From: [Streptosporangium] indianense
GTDB taxonomy: Bacteria > Actinomycetota > Actinomycetes > Streptomycetales > Streptomycetaceae
Reading direction: 5' to 3'
DNA length: 64,000 nt
Assembly (NCBI RefSeq): GCF_021474405.1
Contig: NZ_JAKEIO010000002.1
Location: 1 to 64,000 of the forward strand
Part shown: positions 28,005 to 36,181 of the stretch, in pieces
Numbering within the stretch: position 1 is the first letter of the stretch
How the letters are laid out: each line of letters opens with the position of its first letter
Made by a program: the position numbers and the translations under genes
Notes under the pieces: model-generated
Told to the model about the DNA's origin: nothing
What the model saw: the letters and a program-made list of their open reading frames with translations, nothing else
Database searches by the model: none

Positions 28005-28907
28005 ATGGACTACTGCTCGTCGTGCCGTCGGCACCTCAACGGCGCCCTGGTCTGCCCGGGCTGCGGCGCCTACGCCCCGGACATCGACCCCTCCGTCATC
28101 GGAGTCCGTGGCGGCCCGGCCCCCGCGCCCGTCACCGCCCCGGGCGGACCGGCCTCCTGGGAACACCCGGCCGATCCCGGCACTTGGCACGACGGCACCG
28201 CGCGGGACGAGCTCCCCGTCCCCGTATCCGCACCGCAGAACCCCGGCTCCGGTCCGTCCGGCGAGTACGAGGTCCCGGACACCGACACCGCCGAGGGCTT
28301 CGAAGCCCGGCCGCAGGGGCGCGCGGCCCGGCGCCGTCAGATGGCCCGCTGGAAGAAGAACCAGCGCCGGGCCGTGGTGGCGACCGCGGTCGCGCTCGTC
28401 GGCGGCGGTCTGACCGTCGCCGCGATGAACGGGAACGGCAAACCCGGCGCCCAGGCGGCCGCGACGCCGGGCGACACCCCCATGGGGGGCACCCTGAAGG
28501 AGGCGCCGACGCTCACCGAACCGACGGCGAGCGAGGCCGACACCCCTGATACCCCGTCGCACACCGACCGCGCGTCACGCCACCAGCAGTCCCGGGCCGC
28601 GGACCCCCGCACCACGCCCACGGACGCGCGGACTGACGCCGCCGCCACCCCCCGCGAACTGCCGCTGACGACGTCGCCCCGCCACAAGACCGTCACGGAC
28701 AGCGTCGGATCGACCACGAACGACGCCGCTTCGTCGGCGCCGCGGGCCACCGAACCGACGACACCCCCGGCCGCCGCCTCCGGCTCGGACGCACAGCAGC
28801 CGCAGTCGCCCTCCACGCCCCCGCCCGCCGCGACCACGCCAGCCGAAACGTCCCCCTCCGGCTCGCAGCCGAAGGAACTCTGCCTGCTGGTCGTCTGCCT
28901 CGGCTGA
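28005..28907 (+). CDS. Membrane protein with N-terminal zinc ribbon (SCO2400-like)
   Basis: The 300-residue protein begins MDYCSSCRRHLNGALVCPGCGAYAPD, a CXXC-X12-CXXC zinc ribbon, then an acidic/Pro linker, a basic patch (RAARRRQMARWKKNQRR, about 106-122), one transmembrane helix (AVVATAVALVGGGLTVAAM) and a long low-complexity outer segment rich in Thr, Pro, Ala and Ser. It ends with a two-Cys CLLVVCLG tail. Streptomyces encode several such proteins, called SCO2400 family from memory; no function is known. It precedes the FHA-kinase pair but is separated by a terminator. Confidence 0.75.
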   Translation: MDYCSSCRRHLNGALVCPGCGAYAPDIDPSVIGVRGGPAPAPVTAPGGPASWEHPADPGTWHDGTARDELPVPVSAPQNPGSGPSGEYEVPDTDTAEGFEARPQGRAARRRQMARWKKNQRRAVVATAVALVGGGLTVAAMNGNGKPGAQAAATPGDTPMGGTLKEAPTLTEPTASEADTPDTPSHTDRASRHQQSRAADPRTTPTDARTDAAATPRELPLTTSPRHKTVTDSVGSTTNDAASSAPRATEPTTPPAAASGSDAQQPQSPSTPPPAATTPAETSPSGSQPKELCLLVVCLG

Positions 28908-28908
28908 C

Positions 28909-28943
28909 GGCCCGCGGCGGCCGGGAACCGGCGGCCGCGGGCC
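28909..28943 (+). terminator. GC-rich hairpin terminator
   Basis: GGCCCGCGGC and GCCGCGGGCC form a 10-bp stem with an inner CCGG-GAA-CCGG hairpin, starting 1 base after the stop of the zinc-ribbon gene. There is no T-run. Confidence 0.75.
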
Positions 28944-29111
28944 CGCCCCGCCGGACCGGAACCGCAAAGCCCCCCACAACCGTCTCCGAGCACGTCGCGT
29001 GACGCCCGGAAACCGCTCCCCCGAGGCGGCCCCGCCGCCTCCGCGGCAAGCGGAAGCCGACCGTACAATCCTCGCGACCAAAACGGGGGCGACATCAGCG
29101 GGGGAGTCCGC

Positions 29112-29909
29112 GTGGAAACGATCATCGTGCAGTTGCCCGGTACCGCCCAGTGGGGCGGGCACGAGACGGGCAGTCCCGAACTGATCCATCTGGGACCGGG
29201 GGACATCGCGGACTTCGGACGCGGCGGGGCGGGGGTCCGCATCGTCCTGGCCGACCCCGGGATCTCCCGCCGGGCCGGGCAACTGGAAGCCGCCGGGGAC
29301 TACTGGCGGCTGTCCAACTTCAGCCGCAGCGTGTCGTACGTGGTGGAGAACCTGGAGGGCGCCGGTGAGTACCTCACGGTCGCGCCCGGGCGGCTCGGGG
29401 CGCCCGTGCCGTTCGAGTTCTCCCGCGTGGTGCTGCCCGCCCTGTCCGGCACCGCCACCTTCAAGGTGTTCGCACCCCAGCACGCCTACCTGGGCGAGCA
29501 GTCCCTGCCCGGTGGCGGCGAACAGACCGTCCACCCCTTCGCCCTGGACACGACGTCGAAGTACTTCCTCGTCCTGGTGGCCCTGTGCGAACCCCGGCTG
29601 CGCGACCCCTCCGACTCGGCGCTGCCCGGCGTCGGGCAGATCGTGGAGCGGCTGCGGCCGCTGGAGTCCTGCCGGGACCTGACCCGCTCCGCGGTCAACT
29701 ACCACATCGACTACCTCGCCTTCGCCAAACTCCGCCTGGATCTGGGCGAAGAGGCCACGGCCGCGGCCGAGGGCGGCCGCACCGGCGCCAAGCGCACCCG
29801 CCTCGCCTCCGTCGCCCTGCGCTTCGGCCTGGTCCGCGAGGAGCACCTCGGGCTGCTGCCGCCGCGCGGCGCCGGCCGCCTGGGTGCCCCGCAGGAGGCC
29901 GGCGCATGA
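29112..29909 (+). CDS. FHA-domain-like protein coupled to a Ser/Thr kinase
   Basis: The 265-residue cytoplasmic protein has an FHA-like N-terminal half: the strand DPGISRRAGQLEAAGDYWRLSNFSRSVSYVVENLEGAGEYLTVAPGR follows the FHA sequence order (G-ISRR, then the central N region), though several usual residues are replaced, so phosphothreonine binding is not certain. The C-terminal half is helical (IVERLRPLESCRDLTRSAVNYHIDYLAFAKLRL). It starts with GTG after GGGGGAG and overlaps the kinase gene by four bases, so it is probably the kinase's adaptor or substrate. Confidence 0.75.
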   Translation: METIIVQLPGTAQWGGHETGSPELIHLGPGDIADFGRGGAGVRIVLADPGISRRAGQLEAAGDYWRLSNFSRSVSYVVENLEGAGEYLTVAPGRLGAPVPFEFSRVVLPALSGTATFKVFAPQHAYLGEQSLPGGGEQTVHPFALDTTSKYFLVLVALCEPRLRDPSDSALPGVGQIVERLRPLESCRDLTRSAVNYHIDYLAFAKLRLDLGEEATAAAEGGRTGAKRTRLASVALRFGLVREEHLGLLPPRGAGRLGAPQEAGA

Positions 29910-31468
29910 CCCCACCGGAGGAACAGGACGACGAGCTGCGGGCACCCCGTCCGCCCGGCCTCCCCGCGGGCTTCCGCATCGAGGACTGGGAGGTGGGCGC
30001 GGTCATCGGCTTCGGCGGCTGGGGAACCGTGTACGAGGCAGTGACGGTCGCCGACGGCACGCCCGTCGCCGTGAAGGTGCTCCCGACCGGCGCCCTCGGG
30101 CCCGGGCAGCGCGCGGCCCTCGGCGAACTCGTCGCCCGCGAGGTGCGGTTCAGCTCCGAGGCCGACCACCCCCACCTCGTCCGCACCCACGCCGTGTGCA
30201 CCGTCGAAGCACCCGAACTGCCCACCCTGGACGGTGCCATCGCCCTGGTCATGGACCGGGCCGAGGCCAGCCTCAAGGACGTGCTGGACGCCGCCGGGAC
30301 GGGCGGGCCGATCGCCGACGCCGACCGCGTCCTGCGCGGGGTCGCCGCCGGACTCGCCCACATGCACGACGCGGGCTGGGTGCACGGTGACCTCAAACCC
30401 GCCAACGTCCTGCTGGGACCGGGCGGCCGGGTGTGGCTGGCGGACTTCGGCCTGGCCACCGAACTCGACGGCACCCACGCCCACTTGCCGCCGCTCGGCA
30501 CCCTCGACCACCTGCCGCCCGAGTGGTGGTCCCAGCGCACCGGCACCCAGGGCGCCGTTGTCCGGCCCACCGCCGACATCTGGGCCTTCGGGGTCCTCGC
30601 CCACCAGGTCCTCACCGGCGGGCTCCACCCGTTCCCCGGCGCGACGGCCCGGGCCCGCTCGCTCGCGGCCCAGACCTACGCGCGCGGCGCCGCGCCCCTG
30701 CGCCTCGACGCCGGCCTCGACGAGGACATGCGGCGGCTCATCGCCGACTGCCTCGCCCCGGACCACGCCGCCCGCCTCCCGCTCACGGCCGACATCGTCG
30801 CCGCCCGGGTCGAGGGCGCCACCGGCGGTCCGCAGCGGCGCCGAAGAGGCCTGGTGCCCGCCGTCGCCGCCGGAGTGGTCGTCCTGACCGCCGCCGCGGT
30901 CGTCGGGGCGGCCGTGCTCGGGGGAGGCGGCGGCGCCCAGGACGACGAGCGCGACCGCGGCACCCCCAAGGTCTCCGACACGGCCCGCCCGCCGGCCGGT
31001 GAGATCCCCGAGAACTCCGACGTACCCGAGGCGCTGCGCCCCGTCATCGCCCGCGCGGCCCACCGCTGCACCGACGAGGAGATCACGCCCGCCCTGCTCG
31101 CCGCGGTGATCAAGGCGGAGAGCAACTTCGACACCAAGGCCTCCCGCCCGCAGAGCGAGGAGTACGGCATCGCCATGTGGACACCGTCGGTGTTCCGCGC
31201 CTGGGCGGTGGACGGGGACGGCGACGGCGACAAGGACCACATGTCGCCCCCGGACGCGATCTCCACCATGAGCCTGTACCTGTGCTGGCTCGACCAGCGC
31301 TTCAAGCAGGCCGGCCTGCCGAAGAAGGACCTTCCCGCGCTGGTCGCGGCCGGCTACCGCACCAGTGACCGCACGGTCATCGAGGAGCGCGGCGTACCGG
31401 AACGGGTACAGCCGCACGTGGACAGGGTGCTGCGCTACCTCGCCGGGTACCAGGGCCCGGACGCGTGA
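29906..31468 (+). CDS. Transmembrane Ser/Thr kinase fused to an extracellular lytic transglycosylase-like domain
   Basis: The 520-residue protein contains a Hanks-type kinase (about 25-305: glycine loop GFGGWG 35-40, Lys57, HGDLKPAN 160-167, DFG 180-182), a basic stop-transfer RRRR, one transmembrane helix (about 315-339), a linker, and an outer SLT-like domain (about 375-515) with the catalytic Glu405 of AESNFD, followed by YGIAMWTPSVFRAW and a DGDGDGDKDH loop that may bind calcium. HGD replaces the usual HRD, so activation-loop phosphorylation may not be needed. Kinase fusions normally carry PASTA or beta-propeller sensors; a murein hydrolase-like sensor suggests monitoring of peptidoglycan. 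It is translationally coupled to the FHA protein. Confidence 0.86.
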   Translation: MTPPEEQDDELRAPRPPGLPAGFRIEDWEVGAVIGFGGWGTVYEAVTVADGTPVAVKVLPTGALGPGQRAALGELVAREVRFSSEADHPHLVRTHAVCTVEAPELPTLDGAIALVMDRAEASLKDVLDAAGTGGPIADADRVLRGVAAGLAHMHDAGWVHGDLKPANVLLGPGGRVWLADFGLATELDGTHAHLPPLGTLDHLPPEWWSQRTGTQGAVVRPTADIWAFGVLAHQVLTGGLHPFPGATARARSLAAQTYARGAAPLRLDAGLDEDMRRLIADCLAPDHAARLPLTADIVAARVEGATGGPQRRRRGLVPAVAAGVVVLTAAAVVGAAVLGGGGGAQDDERDRGTPKVSDTARPPAGEIPENSDVPEALRPVIARAAHRCTDEEITPALLAAVIKAESNFDTKASRPQSEEYGIAMWTPSVFRAWAVDGDGDGDKDHMSPPDAISTMSLYLCWLDQRFKQAGLPKKDLPALVAAGYRTSDRTVIEERGVPERVQPHVDRVLRYLAGYQGPDA

Positions 31469-31522
31469 ACGCGAGCGGTGGGCAGGGCCGCGGCCCCGCC
31501 CACCGCTCGTCCCCCGTTCCCG

Positions 31523-32722
31523 TCACGGCTGCGGCGCGCCGCACTCCGGGACGTTCGGCAGCCGGTTGTCCGGCGAACTGAGGTAGATGCTGGAGATGTA
31601 GCCCCCGTACTGCGGCAGATAGGCCCACCACTCGTTGGTGTACGGCGGCACGCTGACCTCCTCGCCGCGGATCTGGCAGCCCACCAGCACCTCGACACCG
31701 GCCGGGAGTTGCGTGATCCGGTCGTCGCGCGTGGCCGGGCCCTTGCGGACGTTCACGAACTCGCCCCACGTCCCGAACCAGGTCCCGGCGGGCCGTACGC
31801 CGCCCGGCACGTTCAGCGAGCGGGTCAGCCGGCCGACGTCGGTGTACGCCTTGCCGTAGGACGTGCCCTCCTGGTGCAGCGTCAGCACGGCCACGATCGT
31901 CCGGTCGTCCGCGCCCACCGTGCCGGTGGTGTGCAGAGCGGGTCGGGCGAGGTCCACGGCCGCGGCGGCACGCGGAGCCGGGGCGGCCGGCTCCGCCCGC
32001 GTGCCCGAGCCCCCGGCCCCGGGGCCGCACGTGCCCTTCGCGTACGCCCCGGACCAGCCCTGCTTCACCGCCCAGGGCCGGTCGAACGACCCCGCGATGC
32101 CGAAGTGCTGGTCGAAGTGGTCGGTGGAGGAACAGCGCGTGGAACGGCGCAGGTTGTCCATGATGAAGTCACGCACCGGCGCGGGGGCCTTCTCCAGGAT
32201 GTACCGGTAGACCGCCACCGTGTCCCGGGCGGAGAGGGCGGTGTACCCCCAGAAGTCCTCGTACCCGCGGGGCGGTGGCGCGGTGTCGCGCAGACCGAGC
32301 GCGGGCCGGGCCGTCATCCGGTCGATGATCGCCGGACCGCCGTACGTCGACCAGTAGTGGTTGGCGGCGTCGTCGTCGCTGCTGCGCAGCATCGGCTCCA
32401 GCCGGGCGCGGTCGGCCGCGGGGACGGTGTAGTCGGGCCCGCGGTCCCACAGGAAGTCCAGGACCAGCAGGAGCTTGACGACCGAAGCGGACCGGAACCG
32501 CGCGCTGTCGTCGACCTGTTCGGTGAACGTGCCGGTCCGGCGGTCGAAGACGGCCACGCCGGCGGTGACACCGGGCGGGATCCGGGCGGCTTCGGCGGCC
32601 CGGACGGCCCCGGCTGCGCCGGAGGCCTGTCCCGACCGGGGGCGTGCCGCCGCACCGCTCGTGAGGGACGCGACCGTGACGACGGCCGCGAGCGCGGCGG
32701 CGCCGCGCAGGAGCATGCGCAT
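31523..32722 (-). CDS. Secreted beta-lactamase-fold protein with C-terminal SH3-like domain
   Basis: The 399-residue precursor has a signal peptide (about 1-27) and a class-A beta-lactamase/penicillin-binding fold: Ser80-x-x-Lys83 in RSASVVKLLLVL, an SDD element near 112 and KQGWSG as the KTG-like box. An Arg-Ala-Pro-rich linker then leads to a C-terminal SH3-like domain (about 310-399: TWGEFVNVRKGPATRDDRITQLPAG, WWAYLPQYGGYISSIYL). It lacks a full catalytic set for antibiotic hydrolysis, so a cell-wall role is more likely. The operator at 32804 lies 82 bases upstream. The same SH3 module type occurs alone at 33580. Confidence 0.82.
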   Translation of the reverse strand: MRMLLRGAAALAAVVTVASLTSGAAARPRSGQASGAAGAVRAAEAARIPPGVTAGVAVFDRRTGTFTEQVDDSARFRSASVVKLLLVLDFLWDRGPDYTVPAADRARLEPMLRSSDDDAANHYWSTYGGPAIIDRMTARPALGLRDTAPPPRGYEDFWGYTALSARDTVAVYRYILEKAPAPVRDFIMDNLRRSTRCSSTDHFDQHFGIAGSFDRPWAVKQGWSGAYAKGTCGPGAGGSGTRAEPAAPAPRAAAAVDLARPALHTTGTVGADDRTIVAVLTLHQEGTSYGKAYTDVGRLTRSLNVPGGVRPAGTWFGTWGEFVNVRKGPATRDDRITQLPAGVEVLVGCQIRGEEVSVPPYTNEWWAYLPQYGGYISSIYLSSPDNRLPNVPECGAPQP

Positions 32723-32803
32723 GGTTGCCCTTTCTGGCTCACCCGGTTGTCCGACGGGACCTCGGCCCGCGTCGCCACCCTAGGGGCGAGGGCGGGGAGG
32801 GCG

Positions 32804-32823
32804 GTCCTGACGAATGTCAGGAC
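32804..32823. promoter_or_regulatory. CCTGAC-N4-GTCAGG operator, site 1
   Basis: GTCCTGAC-GAAT-GTCAGGAC is a perfect 8-bp-arm dyad between the divergent genes at 32722 and 32980. It is the best of three related sites and lies 82 bases before the beta-lactamase-fold gene. Confidence 0.78.
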
Positions 32824-32853
32824 TCCGCGGGAGCGGGAGCAGCACGGGCGCAC

Positions 32854-32869
32854 CCTGATAAGTGTCAGG
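32854..32869. promoter_or_regulatory. CCTGAC-N4-GTCAGG operator, site 2
   Basis: CCTGAT-AAGT-GTCAGG differs from site 1 in one arm base. It lies 111 bases before the ATG at 32980, and its centre is 48 bases from that of site 1. Confidence 0.72.
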
Positions 32870-32979
32870 TGCCGGTGGTGCGGTGCCCCCGCTTACGGTC
32901 ACGACCAGCGAGGACGGCCGAGCCGGGGGCCGGCTGTCACGCACGACCGTTCCATCCGCCGACACAGGAAAGAGGGCTC

Positions 32980-33429
32980 ATGAGCCGCCGATCACTCAGG
33001 ACACTGCTGGCCGCGGGGGGCGCCGCCGCGGTGATGGCGCTCCTCCCGGTCTCCGCCCAGGCCCAGCCGTTCTCGGGCGGCAACTACGGCCTCTACGGCA
33101 TGGAGGGGCAGTATCCCACCACCTCGTTCTGCGCGGGCACGTTCCGCCAGATCGGGGCGACCAAGTACGCCGAGGGCATGGCCCTGAAGTACTTCTACTC
33201 CGACAAGTGCGGTTCGTTCGCCCGGATCGAGAACTCCCGGCCCGGCTGCGCGGCCGTCCTGCAGCGTTCCGACAACGGCGTGGGCCGCAACGACGGCTGG
33301 GTCTCCGAGACCGTCGACTCCGGCATCGACTACGCCTACACGCAGATCGGCAACAACCTCAACGGCCGGGTCTCGCGTGCCCTGCTCGCCTGCGACGGCC
33401 ACGACCTGGTGAACACCGGCTGGTACTGA
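32980..33429 (+). CDS. Small secreted Cys-containing protein
   Basis: The 149-residue precursor has a signal peptide (MSRRSLRTLLAAGGAAAVMALLPVSAQAQ). The mature domain has four Cys (SFCAGTF, DKCGSF, RPGCAAV, LLACDG) and strands ALKYFYSDKCGSFARIEN and SGIDYAYTQIGNNLNGRVSRALLACDG. The YSDKCGSFARI section resembles DUF2690-type secreted proteins, but the match is not firm. AGAGGG precedes the ATG. It shares the bidirectional region and the CCTGAC operators with the divergent beta-lactamase-fold gene. Confidence 0.75.
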   Translation: MSRRSLRTLLAAGGAAAVMALLPVSAQAQPFSGGNYGLYGMEGQYPTTSFCAGTFRQIGATKYAEGMALKYFYSDKCGSFARIENSRPGCAAVLQRSDNGVGRNDGWVSETVDSGIDYAYTQIGNNLNGRVSRALLACDGHDLVNTGWY

Positions 33430-33579
33430 GCCGCACCACACCTCGCCGCACGACGAGGAGGAGTCGGTCATCGCGGGGCGACACGGGGCCGACGGGCTCC
33501 TGCTGACCCCGCACACACCCGCGGCGGACCACCGTGACACCGGTGGTCCGCCGCAGGCATGGGGGGGGAAGGGACGACG

Positions 33580-33954
33580 TCAGCAGTCCGGAACCCCGGC
33601 GATCTTCTCGCCACCCCGGATGTAGAGGTTGTTCACCCAGGCGATGTCGCTGCCCGAGAACTCCATGACGGCGGTCCACCAGTTGTTGGTGCCGACGGCC
33701 GGGTCGTGCACGGTCTGGCCCTGCTTCTGGCACAGTGCGTCCGCCCACCACTGCGAACGCACCGCGAGCCGCGGGGAGTCGGTGGTCGGCTGCTGGCGCA
33801 GGTTGACGTCGGTGGCCCAGATGTAGACGTCGGTGAGCGTCGGGTCGCCGCCGTCGGCGGTGGCCGGGGCCGCCTGGGCGGTGGTGGCGAGGCCGCCGAC
33901 GGCGAGCGCGGCCACGGCGAGGCCCAGGGCGGTACGGCTGATCAGTCGCTTCAT
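33580..33954 (-). CDS. Small secreted SH3-like protein
   Basis: The 124-residue precursor has a signal peptide (MKRLISRTALGLAVAALAVGGLATTAQAA) and one SH3-like domain (DVYIWATDVNLRQQPTTDSPRLAVRS through WWTAVMEFSGSDIAWVNNLYIRGG, ending GVPDC). The ending is close to that of the C-terminal domain of the protein at 31523 (YISSIYL...NVPEC), so both probably bind the same wall component or partner. Operator site 3 lies 131 bases upstream. The ATG at 33954 is the one giving a standard signal peptide. Confidence 0.8.
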   Translation of the reverse strand: MKRLISRTALGLAVAALAVGGLATTAQAAPATADGGDPTLTDVYIWATDVNLRQQPTTDSPRLAVRSQWWADALCQKQGQTVHDPAVGTNNWWTAVMEFSGSDIAWVNNLYIRGGEKIAGVPDC

Positions 33955-34083
33955 GTGTCTGTCCCCCGAAGGACGAAAGGCGAGGATGGTGTGGTCGGAA
34001 CCGGTCTCGTTCCGGTTCGGCGGTGCGCCGGGACCGGCTGCCTGCCGACGTGCAGAACTGTAGGGAGACCGTGGGCCGCACGG

Positions 34084-34101
34084 TCCTGACAACTGTCAGG
34101 A
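34084..34101. promoter_or_regulatory. CCTGAC-N4-GTCAGG operator, site 3
   Basis: TCCTGAC-AACT-GTCAGGA, a perfect 7-bp-arm dyad upstream of the secreted SH3 protein gene, shares arms and spacing with sites 1 and 2. Confidence 0.75.
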
Positions 34102-34274
34102 GCGGAACGCCGGTCGGGGATCGGCGAGACGCGGCGGGCGCTTCGAACACGGCCGAAAACAGCTCGACGGCCCCGACCGCCCCTGCCTACGATCCAGCGC
34201 GCGGCATCGCGTGCCGGTCACCGGCCGGGTGAGGCATGGAGGCGCCGCGGAGATGCCCGTGGAGGCATTCAACC

Positions 34275-34703
34275 GTGTCAGTCGAGTTCAATCACACCAT
34301 CGTTCTGTCCCGGGACCGGGAGAAGTCGGCCCGGTTCCTCGCCGAGATCCTGGGGCTGGAGGTCGGGGCACCGACGGGGGTGTTCCTGCCGGTGACGACC
34401 GCCAACGGCGTCACGCTGGACTTCCTCACCATCGACGCCGACATCCCCATGCAGCACTACGCGTTCCTCGTCTCCGAGGACGAGTTCGACCAGGCGCTGG
34501 CCCGCCTGGTGAAGGCCCGGATCCCCATCCAGGCCGACCCGCACGGCAATCACCCCCGCCGGATCAACCGCAACGACGGCGGCCGGGGCGTCTACTTCCT
34601 CGATCCGGCGGGCCACGGACTGGAGATCCTCACCCGCCCCTACGGGACCGATCCCGCCTCCGAGTTGAACGGAGTCACGGAGGACGTGCCCGGGGCGGTG
34701 TAG
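34275..34703 (+). CDS. VOC (glyoxalase/bleomycin-resistance) family protein
   Basis: The 142-residue protein carries two VOC repeats: FNHTIVLSRDREKSARFLAEILGLEVGAPTGVFLPVT and QHYAFLVSEDEFDQALARLVKARIPIQADP, closing with RGVYFLDPAGHGLEILTRPYG. His in FNHT, His in QHYA and Glu in LEIL are placed as the usual metal ligands. The specific reaction is unknown. The GTG at 34275 is chosen because GGAGG lies nine bases upstream; the ATG at 34236 has no such site. Confidence 0.85.
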   Translation: MSVEFNHTIVLSRDREKSARFLAEILGLEVGAPTGVFLPVTTANGVTLDFLTIDADIPMQHYAFLVSEDEFDQALARLVKARIPIQADPHGNHPRRINRNDGGRGVYFLDPAGHGLEILTRPYGTDPASELNGVTEDVPGAV

Positions 34704-34778
34704 GCCAGACCCGGACGGTCCGGCCTGGGGCGCCGCTGTTCACGCCCCGGACCCGTCCCGCGGTCCCGGCGGCGAGGG

Positions 34779-36038
34779 TCAGCCGCCGTCCGACTCCACC
34801 GGCGCGGGGGCCGGTTCGGCACCGGCCCCCGTGGCGTCGCTCCGGCGGGGCAGCAGCAGCGGTGTGAGCAGGAGCAGGACACCGGCCAGTGCGATGGCGG
34901 TGCGGGGGCCGGTCCGGGCGGCCAGGACACCCCACAGGGCGGTGGCTGCCGCGGTGGTCGCCTTGCCGGTGGCCGACCAGGCGGACAGGGTACGGGTGAC
35001 CCGGCCGGCCGGGGTGCGGTCCAGACGGTGGGTGGCGAGCACCGGGTTGAACACGCCGCACGAGGTGATCAGCCCGAATTCGACCAGCATGACCAGGACC
35101 AGACCGGGCACGCCGGGTCCGGTGAACGCCAGGCCGATCGACCAGCAGGCCCGCAGCGCCCCGGCGGTGACCAGGACCCGGTGCCTGCCGTGGCGCGCCA
35201 CCAGCCGCGGGGCCAGACGGGACCCGAGCAGACCGCCGGTGCAGGGCACGGCGAAGGCGAGCGCGTACTGCCAGGCGGCGAAGTGCAGGTCGTCCACCAT
35301 CAGCACCAGCAGCGGCGGGGACGCCGCCATGATCAGGGAGTTCACCAGGAGCGTGTTGAGGAAGAGCGGACGCAGCACCGGATCGGCCAGGATGTGCCGC
35401 CAGCCCTCCAGCAGGTCGCCGGGCCGTACGACGCTCGCGTGCCGTCCTACGGGCTGCTTCTCCGCGTCACCGATCGCGCGCAGTCCGAACGCCGAGAGCA
35501 GATGGCTCACCGCGTCGGCCACCACCGTCGTCACCGGGCCGAACAAGCCGATCGCGGCGCCGCCCAGCGGCGGACCGACCATGCTGGCGGTCCAGCTCGT
35601 CGCCTCGAACCGGCCGTTCGCCACGAGCAGGTCCTGCCGCGGCAACAGTTCCTTCAGGAACGCCCCGGCCGCCGCGTTGAAGGTGATGTCGGCCGCCGCG
35701 ACGGCCACCGACACCAGCAGCAACTGGGCAAAGGTGAGCCGGCCGAGCGCGAACGCCACGGGAACGCTCAGCAGGACGACACACCGGACCAGGTCCGTCG
35801 CCACCATCACCGGTCGTTTGCGGCGGACCTCCACCCACGGCCCGAGGGGCACGGACGCCGCCGCGCCCACTGCCGGCCCCACCGCGGCCAGCAACGACAC
35901 CTGCGCCGGACCGGCGTCCAGCGCCAGGACCGCGATCAGGGCGAACGCGTCGAAGGCGAGCCAGGTGCCGGCCGTGCTGACCGCGTACGCGCCCCACAGC
36001 CACCGAAACCGCCGCCCCAGCGACCGCCTGCCCGCCAT
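34779..36038 (-). CDS. MFS transporter, EntS-like exporter
   Basis: The 419-residue protein has about 12 hydrophobic helices and MFS landmarks of the EntS/DHA3 group: the N-terminal RWLWGAYAVSTAGTWLAFDAFALIAVLAL, PLGPWVEVRRKRPVMVATDLVRC as the loop-2 motif, and SWTASMVGPPLGGAAIGLF. Substrates of relatives include siderophores and macrolides; none can be assigned. The ATG at 36038 (GGGGAG upstream) is preferred to an in-frame TTG at 36068. Confidence 0.85.
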   Translation of the reverse strand: MAGRRSLGRRFRWLWGAYAVSTAGTWLAFDAFALIAVLALDAGPAQVSLLAAVGPAVGAAASVPLGPWVEVRRKRPVMVATDLVRCVVLLSVPVAFALGRLTFAQLLLVSVAVAAADITFNAAAGAFLKELLPRQDLLVANGRFEATSWTASMVGPPLGGAAIGLFGPVTTVVADAVSHLLSAFGLRAIGDAEKQPVGRHASVVRPGDLLEGWRHILADPVLRPLFLNTLLVNSLIMAASPPLLVLMVDDLHFAAWQYALAFAVPCTGGLLGSRLAPRLVARHGRHRVLVTAGALRACWSIGLAFTGPGVPGLVLVMLVEFGLITSCGVFNPVLATHRLDRTPAGRVTRTLSAWSATGKATTAAATALWGVLAARTGPRTAIALAGVLLLLTPLLLPRRSDATGAGAEPAPAPVESDGG

Positions 36039-36133
36039 ACCCGGCGCACTCCCCGCTCCCGTGGACAACCCGGCGTTGTCCGGGAGTCATCCAAACCAGG
36101 AGCGGGCGCGCCGGGCAAACAACCGTCCGGCCC

Positions 36134-36160
36134 CGCGTCACAACCGACCGTTGTGACGCG
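36134..36160 (-). terminator. Dyad CGCGTCACAA-N7-TTGTGACGCG
   Basis: A perfect 10-bp stem with 7-base loop lies 22 bases past the stop of the PEBP gene and 96 bases before the MFS start, both on the minus strand. It is most simply a terminator for the PEBP gene; as it has no T-run, an operator for the MFS gene is an alternative. Confidence 0.55.
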
Positions 36161-36181
36161 ACGGTGGGCACGGGCGGCGGG

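Noticed and set aside
32806..34100. Naming the CCTGAC-N4-GTCAGG binder as a specific known response regulator
   Set aside because: The half-sites are compatible with several families and no regulator gene is adjacent, so no name is supported.
36134..36160. TTGTGAC dyad as a CRP/FNR-type operator
   Set aside because: Spacing (10-7-10) does not fit and its place just after a stop codon favours a terminator.
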